From Capitella teleta (lineage: Eukaryota > Annelida > Polychaeta > Capitellidae): a stretch of 64,000 bases of DNA. Below, piece by piece: positions 1 through 13,400 of this stretch. Location: NCBI GenBank assembly GCA_000328365.1, contig KB298217.1, positions 520,527-584,526 on the forward strand, in the 5' to 3' direction. The notes under the pieces are model-generated. The model made no database searches. It saw nothing but the letters and a program-made list of their open reading frames with translations, and had not been told where the DNA came from. Numbering within the stretch: position 1 is the stretch's first letter; the number at the start of each line of letters is the position of its first letter. A program made the translations under genes and the position numbers.

Positions 1-95
1 TACATTGTATTTAGGAAATATAGAAGTCTGAAAAAGTATTTTCTCTCCAAATCATTTCTCTATTGATGTAAATTAAGTGTACTAACTTTTTCTTC

Positions 96-359
96 TTGTA
101 CCCGAATAGCGATAAATTCGTGCAAAGTCCAGCTATTGAAAGATATTTTTTTATTTTCAAGCTCAAGATTTATTTCGATCGTACTGCTGTCTTTTATTTT
201 TCTCCTCTTTGGAATCTAAGTGAAAAATCGATACAATATATAAATTCAATTTGGAAAAAGTGCTGTAAAAAGGCACTCAATATTTCACCATTAATTGACG
301 AGGTCAAAATTTATTCCATTCTTAATGTCAATGCCGAATGTTTTTGTTCAATTGAATAA
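96..359 (+). pseudogene. possible LINE ORF2 fragment
   Basis: An open stretch of 87 codons with no good start. Its middle part contains SPLWNLSEK followed by IWKKCCKKALNISPL. This resembles the region after the reverse-transcriptase core of some LINE ORF2 proteins, where an 'LW' motif is followed by a basic helix. No catalytic motif is present and the stretch is flanked by stops, so if it is LINE-derived it is a short relic. Chance is a real alternative. Confidence 0.2.
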
Positions 360-1039
360 TCGGTTTGTAAATTTCTTTTCAGATTGTATGAATAGCAGGA
401 ACCCTGTACAAATCTAACGCAGATTGGTGATAACAATCAGGATTATGTAAAATGAACCAGCAGAACATGACGGTCAGGTCGATCGCTGATTGGTCAGTTT
501 AAGTGGCCAGCAGCCAAGTAAATGGAACGCAAATCGACGTTTCCGTTGTTATCATCATATCATGTTGGCTGGCATTGTGGATTTATGATCATTTAAATGT
601 GGGATGGTGATGGAGGGTGAAGGTGGGGGTATATATAGAGGTGAACCAGTTGAAAATGATTTCCAAGCAATTTACTTTTAGTTGATCCTGGTGTTTAATT
701 GACATTTAAATCAGTATAAGTAATTAAGCGACACAATGTACCCCCATATAGATATTAAGTCACGCATGTATTAGTTCTAAGGTGACGCGAGATCACCGGC
801 CATGACTATGTTGTTTATTCAGTGGTTAATTAATAATCGCAATTATAGCTGTTCTTTCAGCATTCCCGCTAGATAGCAATCGTAATTGTAATAAATACTT
901 TTTGTAATATGCCCCGAATGATATATGTGCCATAAGTAGTGCCCAAACCATAGAGGAAAAACCCCAAAACAAAACATTAATGCTATGTGCGTGCGTTTAT
1001 GAAAGTCATATATTTATTATTTATTTTATATTTAATTAA
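360..1039. other. intergenic, no gene seen
   Basis: AT-rich sequence with no convincing exon, RNA gene or repeat on either strand. An A-rich stretch near 955-980 and AT-rich sequence near 1010-1050 are the only low-complexity features. Confidence 0.5.
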
Positions 1040-2340
1040 AATATATATAGAAACACAAGAAATGTGTACAAAGGAGGTGGCAACAATGGGGTCTTGTGTT
1101 TCTAGGAGCTGATCTGAGGCAAAGAAGCCCTTACTCAGGGTAGGTCAGCTCCGGTGCATGGAACAGAAATGGTGCATGATGCTTAATTGTGCATTGATGA
1201 AATAGACTAAAATCAAGGCATAATTGCATTATATACAGGTGATGCGAATTGTGTACCTAGTGCATTATTTATGGCCTTAATCCTAGTTTCAGTTTACATC
1301 GAGATATGTGTTGTAGCTACTTGACTAGTGTAGTATCTGTTACATTTTTACTTTTTTTCTCAAAATGTAACATTACATAACGATCAATCTGGTTACTTAG
1401 TATGTATTTAGGTAGTGTTTCTTTAGGTGTTTGGTGAATGTGTGTGTGTGCTTGATTGGAGATGATGTTTCAATGACTGGGGTAGTTGATGTAGGGTGGG
1501 TGGCCCATAACACAAAATGCTGCTTTGACAATGGGAAGTTCGAAATAGTGGAATTTGAGTGTTTAGTTGACGGGTCTGAATGGTTGAGCGTGGTTGTCTA
1601 ATTAAAATAGAGGACTTGTATTTCTGTTGGAGCTGTTTGGTGGTGAATGCGGTGCATGAATTTCAATGTATGTATATCTTTGAGGTGTTCAAATTGGTTG
1701 AATTATTTGAATAGTGCTTGTGTGTGGGCATTGAATGGGGCGCAGTTTTGCTTTTTTTCCTTATGGTATTTAAGTGTTTTTTCTCGGTATGTGGCCAGAT
1801 GGTTATGCCATAAGTAATGTGGGATTCAATGAGTGAAGTGTAGATAAGTTTTTTGTGATGTTTAGGAACTGTGTGCGTAGGTCTACTCAGTGCATAAAGT
1901 TCGTGTGCAAGTTTCGTGTTTATCTCTTTTGTATGTTTTCCCGTGAAAGGTTGTGTGCGATGGTATTAATGCAGAGTAAATTTGTGTATGGTGCTTGTTC
2001 TATTGCCTTGTTGTTGATTTGATTTGGTGGTGATGGGTTAAGTTTGGAGCTGGCTGTTGAAGGAAAGAATATTGTTTTTGATATTATGGCATTGAGACAA
2101 GTGAGTTGTTGGAGCACCAAGTGTTTTGAGCTTATAGATCTGTGTTCATGTGATTTTGCAGTGTGTGAATGTCTTGTCTTGTGATGTAGATGGTGGTGTG
2201 GTCTGCGTAATGTAGCTAGGTGTCGGGTGTGTTAGAGAATGTGGTGCGGATCATTTATGTAGATGATGAAAAATAATGGTCCAAGTATGGAGCCTTGTGG
2301 AGCTCCAAATGGAAGGAGAGTTATGGTGTGAGATACCGTG
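1040..2340 (-). mobile_element. 5'-truncated, decayed non-LTR retrotransposon (LINE)
   Basis: Read on the minus strand, positions about 2330-2265 encode GAPQGSILGPLFF followed by YIND. This is the classic reverse-transcriptase box of CR1/Jockey/I-like LINEs. About 80 bases further, in another frame, comes YADHTTIYIT, the catalytic YADD box with its second aspartate replaced by histidine. Further 3' are a helical stretch with FNQFEHLKDIHTLKF and the terminal motif HLKKHYLNTY before a stop near 1400, typical of the LINE ORF2 C-terminus. The reading frame is broken several times, so the copy is old and inactive. The remaining 360 bases down to about 1040 would be its 3' untranslated part. No target-site duplication was found. 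Confidence 0.8.
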
Positions 2341-3449
2341 CTATTAAGTTCAGTGTATTACAGTCTGTATGAGAAAATGTAGTGTGCCTCTGATGTCAAG
2401 TATATTTAGTTTTAAGAGTAGTGCGTTGAAGCCATCAAAATCCCAAATCATCGCTCACAATAGTAAACCTCATCTTGCGCGCTTTCGTGACTTTAATTTG
2501 ATATATTTGAACCCACCGATTGGAGCATTATCTCATACACAAATTATTTGCGTATTTTCCAAAGATTGGACCATTTTTAAGCAACATAAAATAACACGAT
2601 CGCAACCTATTAGTGACGTCATAGCGTTACATTTAAATGCACATTAAAGAGAGAACGCAATGAAACGTCATAGTGCGATACATTTCAAGGAGATGGAACG
2701 CACATCTGCGGTGATGCATGCCTTAGAATCGGCTGGTTGTTTCGTATGTAGCAAAAGCCAGCCTCATTAGTAGTAGTAACATAGCCACAAATAATAAACG
2801 ATTAGATTATCTAATTAAATATCACGATTTTGTCAATTCCAATGATCTAAGAAAATCAGAGATGAAATACAAAATTTTGGAAGCATGTGATATTAATTCA
2901 AACGATGAAGACGTTGTCTAGTGTTTCGGCCATTATTGACCTGCTTTATGAGCGAACACCATCAAACAACTCTATGAATTTATCTTCCGAAGATACTAAC
3001 TTGTTTCTATTTTTTATTTGTTCCAGTGAGTAAAATGATATAATTGCCTCCACCAATACAGCGCATTCAGCGGTTAAATTTCGTTATAATATTACGAGTA
3101 TTCCGGTTACTCTTTACTAGTGCTTATAATTATATAACGACAACACGCACTGGCGTCAGGTAAGCCACGTGACCTTTCTGTCGAAGACGTTTTGCGCGAC
3201 GAACGCTGAATTCCCATTGCATCAAAAGTAGACTACAGATAAAGATTCGCGTGGGAACATGTCAGGTGGCGAGGGACAGAAGAGGAAAGCCCTAGATGCA
3301 TCACAGATAACACCGACAATGCAACTGCTTTGTGCCAATGGACGAGAAAAAAGAAGATCTGACGGAGAGTTGCATTCAACATAAATGCAACGCCATGGCT
3401 TAGAAGGAGATGTCTCACTTGGAACATGGCGTTGGACATGTTGTAAATA
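2341..3449. other. intergenic with one weak exon-like ORF
   Basis: The only item of note is an open plus-strand stretch of 46 codons at 2784-2921. It is preceded by ...taacatag and ends in a stop, and it encodes a charged peptide ending in NSNDEDVV. It could be a terminal exon, but no upstream partner or polyadenylation site supports it. The rest shows no gene on either strand. Confidence 0.3.
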
Positions 3450-3526
3450 CAGGGTGTCTCACAAAAATGTACTCACACTTTAAGCGTTGCTAACATGCTG
3501 TGTGAGTACATTTTTGAGACACCCTA
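3450..3526. mobile_element. 77-bp foldback MITE flanked by TA
   Basis: The two ends are nearly perfect inverted repeats of about 27 bp: the left arm begins CAGGGTGTCTCAC and reads to ACTCACAC, and the right arm is its complement ending GAGACACCCTA. A TA dinucleotide sits directly outside each end (3448-3449 and 3527-3528), as expected from Tc1/mariner-type TA insertion. The loop between the arms is about 20 bp, so nothing can be encoded. A related end sequence, ACAGGGTGTTTCA, occurs at 61852, suggesting a family. The arms differ only by a 2-bp gap and a terminal base. Confidence 0.7.
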
Positions 3527-5103
3527 TAGTATCCTTGGTGGTCGACACTAATTTCACATTCTTCTTGTGCGTGTTCTGCATTAATTCTTCCTTTCTGGCC
3601 GCACGTCGGCGGAGACTCCTAGCGACTTTTGAAGGAAGAGGACTCCATGACTCCACGTTACAACTCTTTTACTTTCTGAATATTACAGTCACCGGAAGCG
3701 ATTGGCCGAGGGAGAGAGTGAGAGAGCTAGGTCTGGTCGATGTCTGGCGGGTTCCCTTCTCTCCTCTCTCCTCTTTTTCTCTCGCCACCCAACTTATAAA
3801 CGATCAGGGATTGGCACCAGCTAGCTCAACTCATTATCGAGAGTGTTTTGGTACGCATTCATCAACTTGAAGTCAATAAAAAAGATCCCAGTGTTTTCCC
3901 CATTTCTCTGTTAACTGGTCAACGCAGGGACGCTGTCAGTGGCAGAAGACCATATAGTGCTATGGGTAACGCTTCAACTGGCATCACGCATTGTTGTTGC
4001 CCACTGACTTTGTTGATGTTCCTTAATTACAGCGTAGCCTATCCGATAAATCCTTACAATTTGCAAAAGTATTAGCACTTGTGTGAGCACTTGTTAGAGA
4101 CATATATCCTATAAAGTGCAGGTAAACATAATTTATAGCTAATAGAGAACGCCGATATTTTGTGTACCGACTTAAAATAGAATCTTTGTCATGTTTATCA
4201 CTTTTCAAGATGTTTGTAGGCCATTCTCGGTCATGACGCCCGCGATCATATAAGGAGATTATAGATTACAATAATTGTGGTGTTCATATGGCCGAAGTAT
4301 TAGCTATCAACAGTATTCAAAATCAACACTGTCTAGACACTATGTCTGCCCACCAAAATTAGCTAGATAAACATGATCTTTTTTGGAATATGGAAATTGC
4401 ATTAAGAATATGTATACATGTATAATGGCATATGATTACTTATATATCGAACACAATGATGATTAAGGTTTATAGTCACTTAATTGTGTCTAGTATATAG
4501 TTCCATGACCATGCTATAATGAGAAATACTCGATAACTGACTGAAAATCTCCAAGTACAGTGGTCAGATTTAGATAACATGACATTTGTTCTTCGCATAT
4601 CATGAGCAGATCATTCTATATTTTTGGTACTTGCATTCTCGCAAGCACTAAAAATATGGAAAGAGCAAGAGGGTTTCGGTGTTCATTAGCAAAGCTAGAC
4701 GATTGTCGTATTTGGCGCTTAATCGTTGGGTGTGGAAAGACGGAGATCTAAAGATGGACACACAACGGCACTGTGTAGTAGGGAACTCCATCTTCATACC
4801 TATGGTAATTGGTTGACTTGCCCTAAGCTGCAACTGCTGATTGGGTGACACACTCATCCTCGTGTCGAGACATTATGACCTGGAATAAGTGCACTCAACT
4901 TGGCATCGCGTAGTAAGGCCACGTTCGATGGTTTGCACAATGTAATTGAAAATGTCGCCAACATACTGATCAATCGAGCTTAAGACACATCGATCTTGAA
5001 ACGAGACACTTGGAAGTTGGAAAACAAGACAATCGACCTGAACCGCCACCCAATCGGGCGAAACACTAATGAAATGACGGATTTAGTGTTTTTTTTTCTT
5101 TTC
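3527..5103. other. intergenic, no gene supported
   Basis: Open frames at 3487-3870 (plus) and 4648-4857 (minus) were examined and show no domain or convincing splice context. Positions 3590-3800 are more GC-rich than the surroundings and contain a pyrimidine-rich stretch near 3750-3785. The end of this stretch abuts the presumed 3' end of the minus-strand gene. Confidence 0.4.
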
Positions 5104-5109
5104 TTTATT
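5104..5109 (-). terminator. polyadenylation signal of the 5.8-10.4 kb gene
   Basis: AATAAA on the minus strand (TTTATT on plus), followed downstream by an A-rich run (plus strand TTTTTTTTCTTTTC at 5089-5102). It is the only such hexamer found between the stop codon at 5846 and this point, which would give a 3' untranslated region of about 740 nt. Confidence 0.45.
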
Positions 5110-5845
5110 GGAATTTTTCCATCAAAGCATTAACAATACAAAATATGGCTGTGAGACCTTGTCGTCAACCACAGTCTCAACTGTCACAGAACAGCAGAGA
5201 ATCAGAGATGTCCTCTTTATGTACAAGAGAAATCACAACCCGATAGCACAGTAATTTATATATATGTACTCACAAGTCATATTCCAGTTATGATTTTCAA
5301 GTAGCAAGACTAATAAAGTGTACACTAGCCTTAGAAACAAATTAGTTTGACATGTTGCTTTGGACTAATGACTAATTAGGTAGATTACTTCTAAAATACA
5401 ACAAGAACATTTCCAACCCTGAATAATCAAGATATGTAGGAATTCTGAAATTCGTCCGAACCTCTGTTATATATTATTATATGACTTTAAAAGCTGCTTG
5501 AATTAATAACCATCGGCAGTGATTAAAATAATATAATCATATGATCAAAAAAAAAAAAAACCTTTAATATTCTTTCATTCGCTACAAAAATAACCTCTGA
5601 ATATAAAACATAGCAATCATGTCACAAGTCGCAATCGTTCATTAAAAACTAAAAACACGAGAGAAAAAAAAGCACACACAAAAAAACAGTGAAAAACAAT
5701 AATTATAGATGTAACGATGCTATTAGCATGCACCAGACTTCTTCTCTCAATCCCAAAAGAAGCCTCTTCCAAGATATTCAATTTCAGTCTTTTTCCTTTT
5801 TGTTGTCATATAATTCGCCAATTGAACACAAGGACATTGCAGTCA

Positions 5846-8800
5846 TCAGCCCTTCACCATACAGCGAAGAGTCCTCATGTAGCCAGGTCCTGCACCAACT
5901 ACCTTCCAATTTAAGTGCCCCTTTTTAAGATTTTTCTCCAAAATGATCCTTTGTTGGACGCTGTGACTGCATGATGGATCGTGAACCTGAGAACGAGATT
6001 GAAATTAGATTTCATAAAATCATATTTTTTTGGGGGAAAATTTTGAAATCAGAATCAAGGCAAAATACGGTCCAATTATTGGTTTCATGATAACTAATCA
6101 ATTGAGTCGACATTGACATCTTGTCAAGCATACATGATGGCGATGACGCCTGGTTTTAGTTGCTCAGCACCAGGCAATCTGCCATTTAGTTAGCTACACG
6201 CTTCGAAATATTACCATTAACGAAGTACATACAATCATGTATATACTAAATTCCAAAGTCACTTATAATCAGTTAATCATACGGAAATAGTACATGAAGA
6301 AGGACATGCCACGAAACATAGTTTCCTGTGCGTTACATAATTCCGCCACGTACTATCACTATTATATATTAAAGTACAGGTATAATTCGAGACCAAACAC
6401 AGACATACTATAGTCTGCAGTTGATCGAATAACAGACCAACAACTGGACACAACAACAGATCGACGTCAGAATGATGAAACACGCCGTTGCCCCTGCATT
6501 GGGGCCATGGTGCCCCAGTGACCATTAGTGACCATTCTACTCACATAAGCCACGCTCAGAGGTTTCACGATGTTGTTGGCTTTCAACAGCTCCCTGCACA
6601 GTCCGGATTCGTCGTTGTTTCGATACGTCATATTGGCGTCGAATTTCGGCGGGGCGTCCGTACAGGGTTGGTCGGTGCCCGTGCGATACCAGTACCGCAT
6701 ACGGTAGCCATCGATCCTGAGGACCAAACACAAAAACAGGTCACGTGGGAGCAGCAAGATGAGCGGGCCAGCTGAGGCCGATGACACTAATGATAATTGA
6801 ATTGGCGGATTTACGCTACGATTAATGCAGTCAGTTTCATATGCATCAATAGCGCATGTTAGCGGACAATGCTTGTGTGTGTATTTATATATGTAAATTT
6901 GAGACGTGTTAATGTTTGCTGAACATTATCTCTTGATCTTCATGATCTTGGTCGTCTTGCCAGCTAATATTCCACATTTAGCGCATTATACAGTAGAATA
7001 TGAGTAAGACAGCCCCAGGCGGGCACATGATTAAGATGACGCCTTAATATAGATGCGAAAGGGCTCGTATTGACATAATGTACAGGATCAGGTACTCAAT
7101 GTTCAACCATGTACAAATTGTGCATGCATAGACCAAATGTTTGTTTTACTTCTGTATCTAATACCAGTATATGTGTATGAATTGCTGCAAGCAAACAATA
7201 CCCATAGATCTAACTTAGGCCAATCGATTGAAAATCAATTCATAAGCTTGGCTTGACCTAGAGAGCGGGACATAATTATAATCCGTCAGAGCAGCCGAAC
7301 CGCAATAACACCGGATGTTGCATATCCGAACATCGAATGATTCAGACTCAATCAGCATAGTATTCCAGGTAAACACGAAGGTTACGCAAATCTACTTACA
7401 CCTGTAATCAAAGCCAATGCCAGACCGAAATAGAGTTACATAGCCTGCAAGGACATTTCAGAGTAATGCAGATTACGGATTAGCAAGGACATCTGCAGAG
7501 ATGTGTAAACAGACTGGTCGTGCTTCCACTGCAGCTGAATAACATGGTTTGATCGACAACACAAACACGACAGAGAGGCGAAAGGGCAAGGTCATTGCGG
7601 GTGTTTGTTTTCGCCACGAGAGCCAAAGATGAATGGAACGCACATAAGGGCATGGGGGAGGGTGGTATAATAGGGAAGATAGGAGGGGTGGATGAGGCGT
7701 TTATATAGTGCAGAAGCCATTCCGGCTCCAGGAGGTCTTAAAGTTGCTCTTAAAGTTGACTTAAAGCGATTGCGTTTGGCGCTATTCAATGGTTCAATGG
7801 CCTCGGCTCAGTGGGTGCTGATTAAGGCCACTGGTGTGAGGGATAAGGAGGAGGGAGGAAAAGGAGGAGGAGGGAGGGAGACCCACCTCATGTCCCTACA
7901 CGACCATGTTTCCGAGGGATAAACATTGGTCAGAGGCGAGGCGCCATCGCACGTCACATTCCGTTTCAGGACAACCGTCGAGTTTGGGAAGGAGTACTCT
8001 GCAAATACAAAACCACAGAATAAACAGCAGAAGAAAAAAAAAAAGAAAGAAAAAAAGGAGCACGCAGAACGGCTTCTTGTTTTGCTCGGCTTCGTCCAGG
8101 CACGTACGCATACGGTGCTGTTTTCAAGTATAGATAACGTGGCCGGACATAGGTCAATCATTAATTCATTATCAGTCCTGTAATTAAGAGGGAGAAAATG
8201 ATCGTGGAACAACGAAGATTATTTACAACCTATAAGCCATATTTGATACAACATTATTTTATACTACAGCTAAGTGGCAGCTAAGTGGGTCGTGTCACCA
8301 AATAGCTAGCCGGTCTCTCCTATACAGGACACGTTGTTGACGCTGTACATGGCTGCCAGCCCAGGAAACCTCAATAACGCCATTAACGTACAATCATGAC
8401 ATGAGGCAACAGCAATTGCAGACCCCCATGAAGCTCCCCTCGATGACGTCATGCCCAGGCACCAGCCCCATGAGAAGCCATTAAGACTATGCCATATAGT
8501 AATTAAATAACCGCGCATTCTCTATGTACATACAATAGTGAATAGCGCAATAGAATTCTTCTCGTCTCTTGCACCATTAAGCAATTAATGATAAACATTG
8601 CTCAATCAGTTCAATGACCTCGGCTTCGAGCTGGGACAACGGAAATCGTTTTTCTACGAAGCCAATTTGTTTATCAGAGCATCAATGATATTGACTGGTA
8701 TACGATTGGGCAGCGGACAGAGGGCAAGGTCGATCCGGCTGGGGCGCGTCCTGTTCACCCCACGCATGAACAGAGCTTCGTACAATGTATGCATGGGACA

Positions 8801-10431
8801 TAGCCGCGAGGGAGGTGAGCGAAACGGAGTCACCCAATTCTGGTACTGAATCATCAAACAAAATAAACACAACATATTCACTGGTCACGTGGGTTTAAAT
8901 CCAGCAACGTCATTACAAGTCTAAAATGTCAAAAAATCTCAAGCTCACAATTCACTCATTTAAGTCAATACTCGATACTTGATCCAATGACTTATGGATC
9001 AAGATTATTCTCTCAGTGTGAATGGCAGATAAGTCAGCCGCTACAGCAATATTCCTGGCGAGCAGCTTGAGCTGCATAATCAACCGCTGCTCGAGGAGTC
9101 AGCCACTTTGCACACACACAAGATCAATTCGAGGGAGCAATCAGGAGCAATCGTAGCCCACGTGGTCTCCCAAGAGCAATCTTAGGATGAGGGATTAATC
9201 CCAATGCGGGGATAGTGCTGGTCAAGATGCCTCTTTGAGCTCCAAATATAAGACACGGGGCATTTTCATCGGCATTCACGGTTCCTGGTCCAAATTGGCC
9301 ATCTAGAATTGCATTCATGCAATCAATAACCGAATTAATAGCTGTACGCATGCGACTCAATAACATCAGCATCGTGTTTACTAATAAATAGGGTTTACAA
9401 CCTAATCATCCGCTTCAAAGAGTGTTAAGCCAAGTGCACGCAGTCATGCATTATTCAGTCAGCCTTGGGGCTGTTTGTAAGGAAGAAATTCCCAATCATT
9501 CCGTCACAACAAACCCTGAATATCCTTCATTCCCTCCTCTGCCCTCAATGCTCTTTCCCCCCTCCCGCGTCAACACCTCCAAATCGAGGAGGAAACCACA
9601 AGGCGAAGAAACCCTGGGGCCTCCTTCAATTCTTTTCATGGCGCTGTAGCTCAGCCTCTTCGTTCTCTCGCAGACGTGCCTCCACCGCGAGGCCCTCAAA
9701 GAAGCAGGAGCAGCGTCACTAAGCCAAAACCCTCCATTACTCATTAGCTGACATGACGGCCGCTAGCTGCTCATTGGCTGCAGACGTAAATCGAACAAAG
9801 CTCGGACAAGTGGGAGTGAAGAAACGTCAGGCTGCCAGGCTAAATGGAGCATCTTGCTACAATCCAGTTGGCTTATGTCAACTTCGTTGCCACAAGAATG
9901 AAAAGTAGTCTGGTTGGATATTCCATTGGCTCACATGAACCATACGCACGCAGCTACCTGCATGGTATAGACTGTAAGAGTGGCACTGGGGAAAATTGGA
10001 ACAATGCATAGTGTTATTTGGGTCAAGGCTTAGTGTCACATGTATTTCTAGTGAAAAGCTGGCAAGTCAATATGAGCAAATTGCAATTATTATAATTGCA
10101 AATTACAGCCCAGCTGCCACAATAGAACCATTTAGATTTGCATCAATAAAATAAAAAACACCCTTGTTTTGGCAATCAATGAATTATGAATATTCGGGGT
10201 CACTAACTGAATATATTAAATGTTGTGCATATCGCCAAGTTACAAACATCACTCTTTCATGAAGCCGCCAAATCGGCCTGCTGACTGGTATTACTGCAAC
10301 CAAGCATTTATTTTTATTTATGAGACAATTGACGAACCTTTCAGGCGAAGAGGCGTCTCAGACGCATTCAATGCCAGCGTAACAACAAGCAGCAAAAGTA
10401 GGCCGAAGGTCAATGCTAAGGTCGTTTCCAT
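5846..10431 (-). CDS. secreted cysteine-containing protein, family unknown (six exons)
   Basis: Exons: 10338-10431, 8704-8845, 8108-8177, 7887-7996 (or 7998), 6545-6716, 5846-5986; about 242 residues. The first ATG has a strong context (GCCATGG) and opens a textbook signal peptide (METTLALTFGLLLLLVV). Most introns fit GT-AG with good acceptors (for example a pyrimidine run before 5986 and before 8177). Reading phase is continuous from 7887 through to the stop. Donors after exons 1 and 2 (gttcgt, gtatac) are weak, and the join of exons 3 and 4 has two possible acceptors. The mature part has about nine cysteines and N-glycosylation sites (NST, NVT, NMT), and ends in WKVVGAGPGYMRTLRCMVKG. I recognise no domain; the spacing does not fit IL-17, TGF-beta or EGF. 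The last three exons are surest. It is expected to be exported, possibly as a ligand or matrix factor. Confidence 0.5.
7844..7881 (+). repeat. polypurine GGA-rich tract
   Basis: A 38-base run of only A and G made of GGA/GGGA units. On the minus strand it is the pyrimidine tract just inside the fourth intron of the secreted-protein gene, 5 bases past its donor site. It may be only low-complexity sequence. Confidence 0.6.
10081..10101. repeat. 21-bp perfect palindrome
   Basis: TTGCAATTAT, one central T, then its exact complement. It lies in the first intron of the minus-strand secreted-protein gene. Function unknown; it is short enough to be chance in AT-rich DNA. Confidence 0.6.
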
Positions 10432-13400
10432 GGCAACGGATTCTCCTTATTAGGAAGATGGATGATGGCGTCTCATAAAATCGATGAATAACAAGGTTGA
10501 GTGACTCAGCGGTCAAACACCCCGCGAATCTGTCGGAAGAAAGGGGAAAAAATGTTAAGTCACAATAGAAGAAGAATTCATGACGAGAATACGGGAGAAT
10601 TCTCAAGAAATTGGGTTCATCCCGGTGCAGACGAGAAAATTGGGTCAATGCCTGTCAATGTCGTTTCTTGGAAAGAGCAGATGAAAGCAGCCATGCGCAG
10701 TGTGTTTTTGAGGAGCCCTTTCCAGTTTTCTAGGGATTCCCCGAAAATTACCAGACACGCTAAGGCGCAACTGAGTAATTTACCGGTTTGAATGACCGAA
10801 GTACGGTTCACATCAAGGGGTGTAAACCAATTCTATCAGCGCTGCACCCCCGAAGAGCAGTCACTTGTAATGTTACATTCGATGCTTGCGCAACGGGCTA
10901 TCACAAGAAGCAAAGTGGCCAATCAGGTGAGGCGATGGGGAGGAGTTATCCGACGGTACAAGTAGACAAGAACCGATTGACGGAACTATTTATTAGAATG
11001 GCAGCTCGGTATACAAGCATTGTTAATCGTTTAGCAAATCATTCCGCAGCAGCCGTGACCTTTCCCCTTGACCTTTCATGGGGGTCCCTGGATAGCAACG
11101 CAGCCCCAGACATCATAAACACTTATAATATTATAAATCAAACGACTACATACGAGAGATTTCTTGTTTTATTGATATTACGCTTTCAATATTGGCTGGC
11201 GCATTGCTCGCATAAAGACCTAACAGATCAATCGATTCATTTGCGGCTTGTCACAAACAGGAAGAAAGGAAAGATTAACGCGTCACCCGATAAGCGAGAA
11301 GGAGAGACTCAATTGGCGGTCAGACAATGAGGGCAGATGCGCCGCCCTTCCGCTCAGTCTCACTTTCGTCCCCAAAGAGGCGAGGAGAAGGGGAGAATGG
11401 GTGAAGGAGCGTGACAGTAGGGTGTGCGGCTCAAAGGCTCGCTGACCATCAGTGTCTGGGTGACCAATATGGATTTATATCTACAATGGCGATCAATAGG
11501 TCCGAAAGGAGATGGTGCTGCTCCATATATGTAGCTGTGTAATTCAATTCGAAATGAAATCAATCGTGAGAATATGATCAGAGATCTCTTTCTTCAAACT
11601 TAATTCGCGCATCTTCTTCTCACAAAAACATATCTGTCCCTTTTGGAATGATCGTGGCATGCACAAGAGAATCGTGATTTAGGATTGCTGAGTTCTTGTG
11701 TGAAACCCTAGAATCACGAACGGACCCTAATTCAATCACTTGAAAGCTAATTGAACCAACATTCGACAGGAGGTTGGCGTAATTTCTAAATTGCATCACA
11801 AATAACACATTGCAACAGATAAAGTGTAAATGCCAAGAATAAACCATTACATTCAGTGAAATTAATCTGCTCACATGAAAGCAGCTGATTCGTGTGCCCG
11901 ATCACGATCATTTCGTTCCACACACAAGTAAGTTGGAGCCAGGGGTCACCCCTTTACATTATTTTACATTACATTTAAATACATTATCATATATGTATGT
12001 AAGCAGTATTTATTTCGATTCGTAGCGCCCAACCTTGTGACTTGGTGAGAGCTCGACGCTGACTGCAGTTACTGTAACGGTATATACACTGCTTCTTTAA
12101 GGCGATCGAGGCGCAATCAAACTGCGATGGGAGCCCAAAGGTCGCCAACTTAACTGACCACGGGGAAAGGGAGGCCGAGATTAAAGATGCACGCAATCAA
12201 TAGCTGGTTATCAGGACGCAGGTGAAATGATAGTTATAAGAGGGCTGGCACACTGCCAATTGCCAAATACACGGTGATTGGTGAGTAATGATGACGCTGT
12301 ATTTTGTCAATCATTGGGACAACAGTCACAGCACATGTGGTAGAGCAATCATACATCCATTCACATAGATATACGCGCTCGCAGTGATTGACATAACATG
12401 ATTAAATAGGTCACGGTCATATTTATGATGCATGCAGGCATTATACAATATACAGAAAAACGTTAATTTACACTAGTAGCCACTACGTTTAAATTCGTTC
12501 TCATACAACTGAACACCACTGAATCTCAATTCAATGACGGTATTTTGAACCATTGGAACATTATACGATATGATATTAATATGAGTTATTTACGACTCGC
12601 GAGGAGTAACGTTTTTCCATGTGCAACCAAGTGAATTGAATGATGTAATCACATCAATTAAATGCTGAATTATGCATTCGGTCCTGATTGCTTCGTTAGC
12701 CAGCAGCCAGGATATTACGCAACAATTAAATCAAGACAATCTAGAGTCACTTCCTCTCTGCATGGGTACTCACATGATAGCAATTATCACATGCAAGATA
12801 TTTTTATGAAAACATGTTACATAATCAGCTACACCAACAAGGATTCAGCACCTCATATTAATATGTTAACAGTCATGCTACACTCATGCAGTATTATAAA
12901 ATAAAACATTCGACAGGTAGTAGCATAACACTGAAAACCAGAAAATATTACGACAGTATAATGGAAATAGCTTAACATGTTATAACAGTTAAAGCCACCA
13001 AAATCAATTTACACAAGGTAATCTCTTATCATCTTATGAAACATCAAATAATTGGAAAAAATAAACAAATAATATTATGAGAATTCAGCTATCGATTGAA
13101 TAGTTTCATGACCATGTTATTGACCAGCGAATGTCTTTACTAAATGGGACAGAGGATAGTGGTCAACAATGGCAGTTATCAATTATGATCAATAATTCAA
13201 ATAATTTTTGACATAATTTATGATCATCGTAATGATCGATCCTAAATCCTAAATCAATGAACGTGTTGATTGCCAGGATGCGTGCAAAAATGAGAGCAAC
13301 AGACTGCCATCCAATCCATTGTCACTTAGTAATGTGTATATTTGAGCCTAAGATACTATTGTAACCTTGTCCTGATATGACTGAATATATCAATAATACC

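Noticed and set aside
8598-8849. Plus-strand frame opposite exon 2 of the secreted-protein gene
   Set aside because: The minus strand has the acceptor and the phase that fits its neighbours; the plus frame has no support.
8881-8905. tRNA-like B box (GGTTTAAATCC)
   Set aside because: No cloverleaf can be folded around it on either strand.
10788-11330. A 180-codon plus-strand open frame
   Set aside because: The longest non-repeat frame outside the known genes, but it has no domain, no signal peptide and no splice partners, and it overlaps the likely upstream region of the minus-strand gene.
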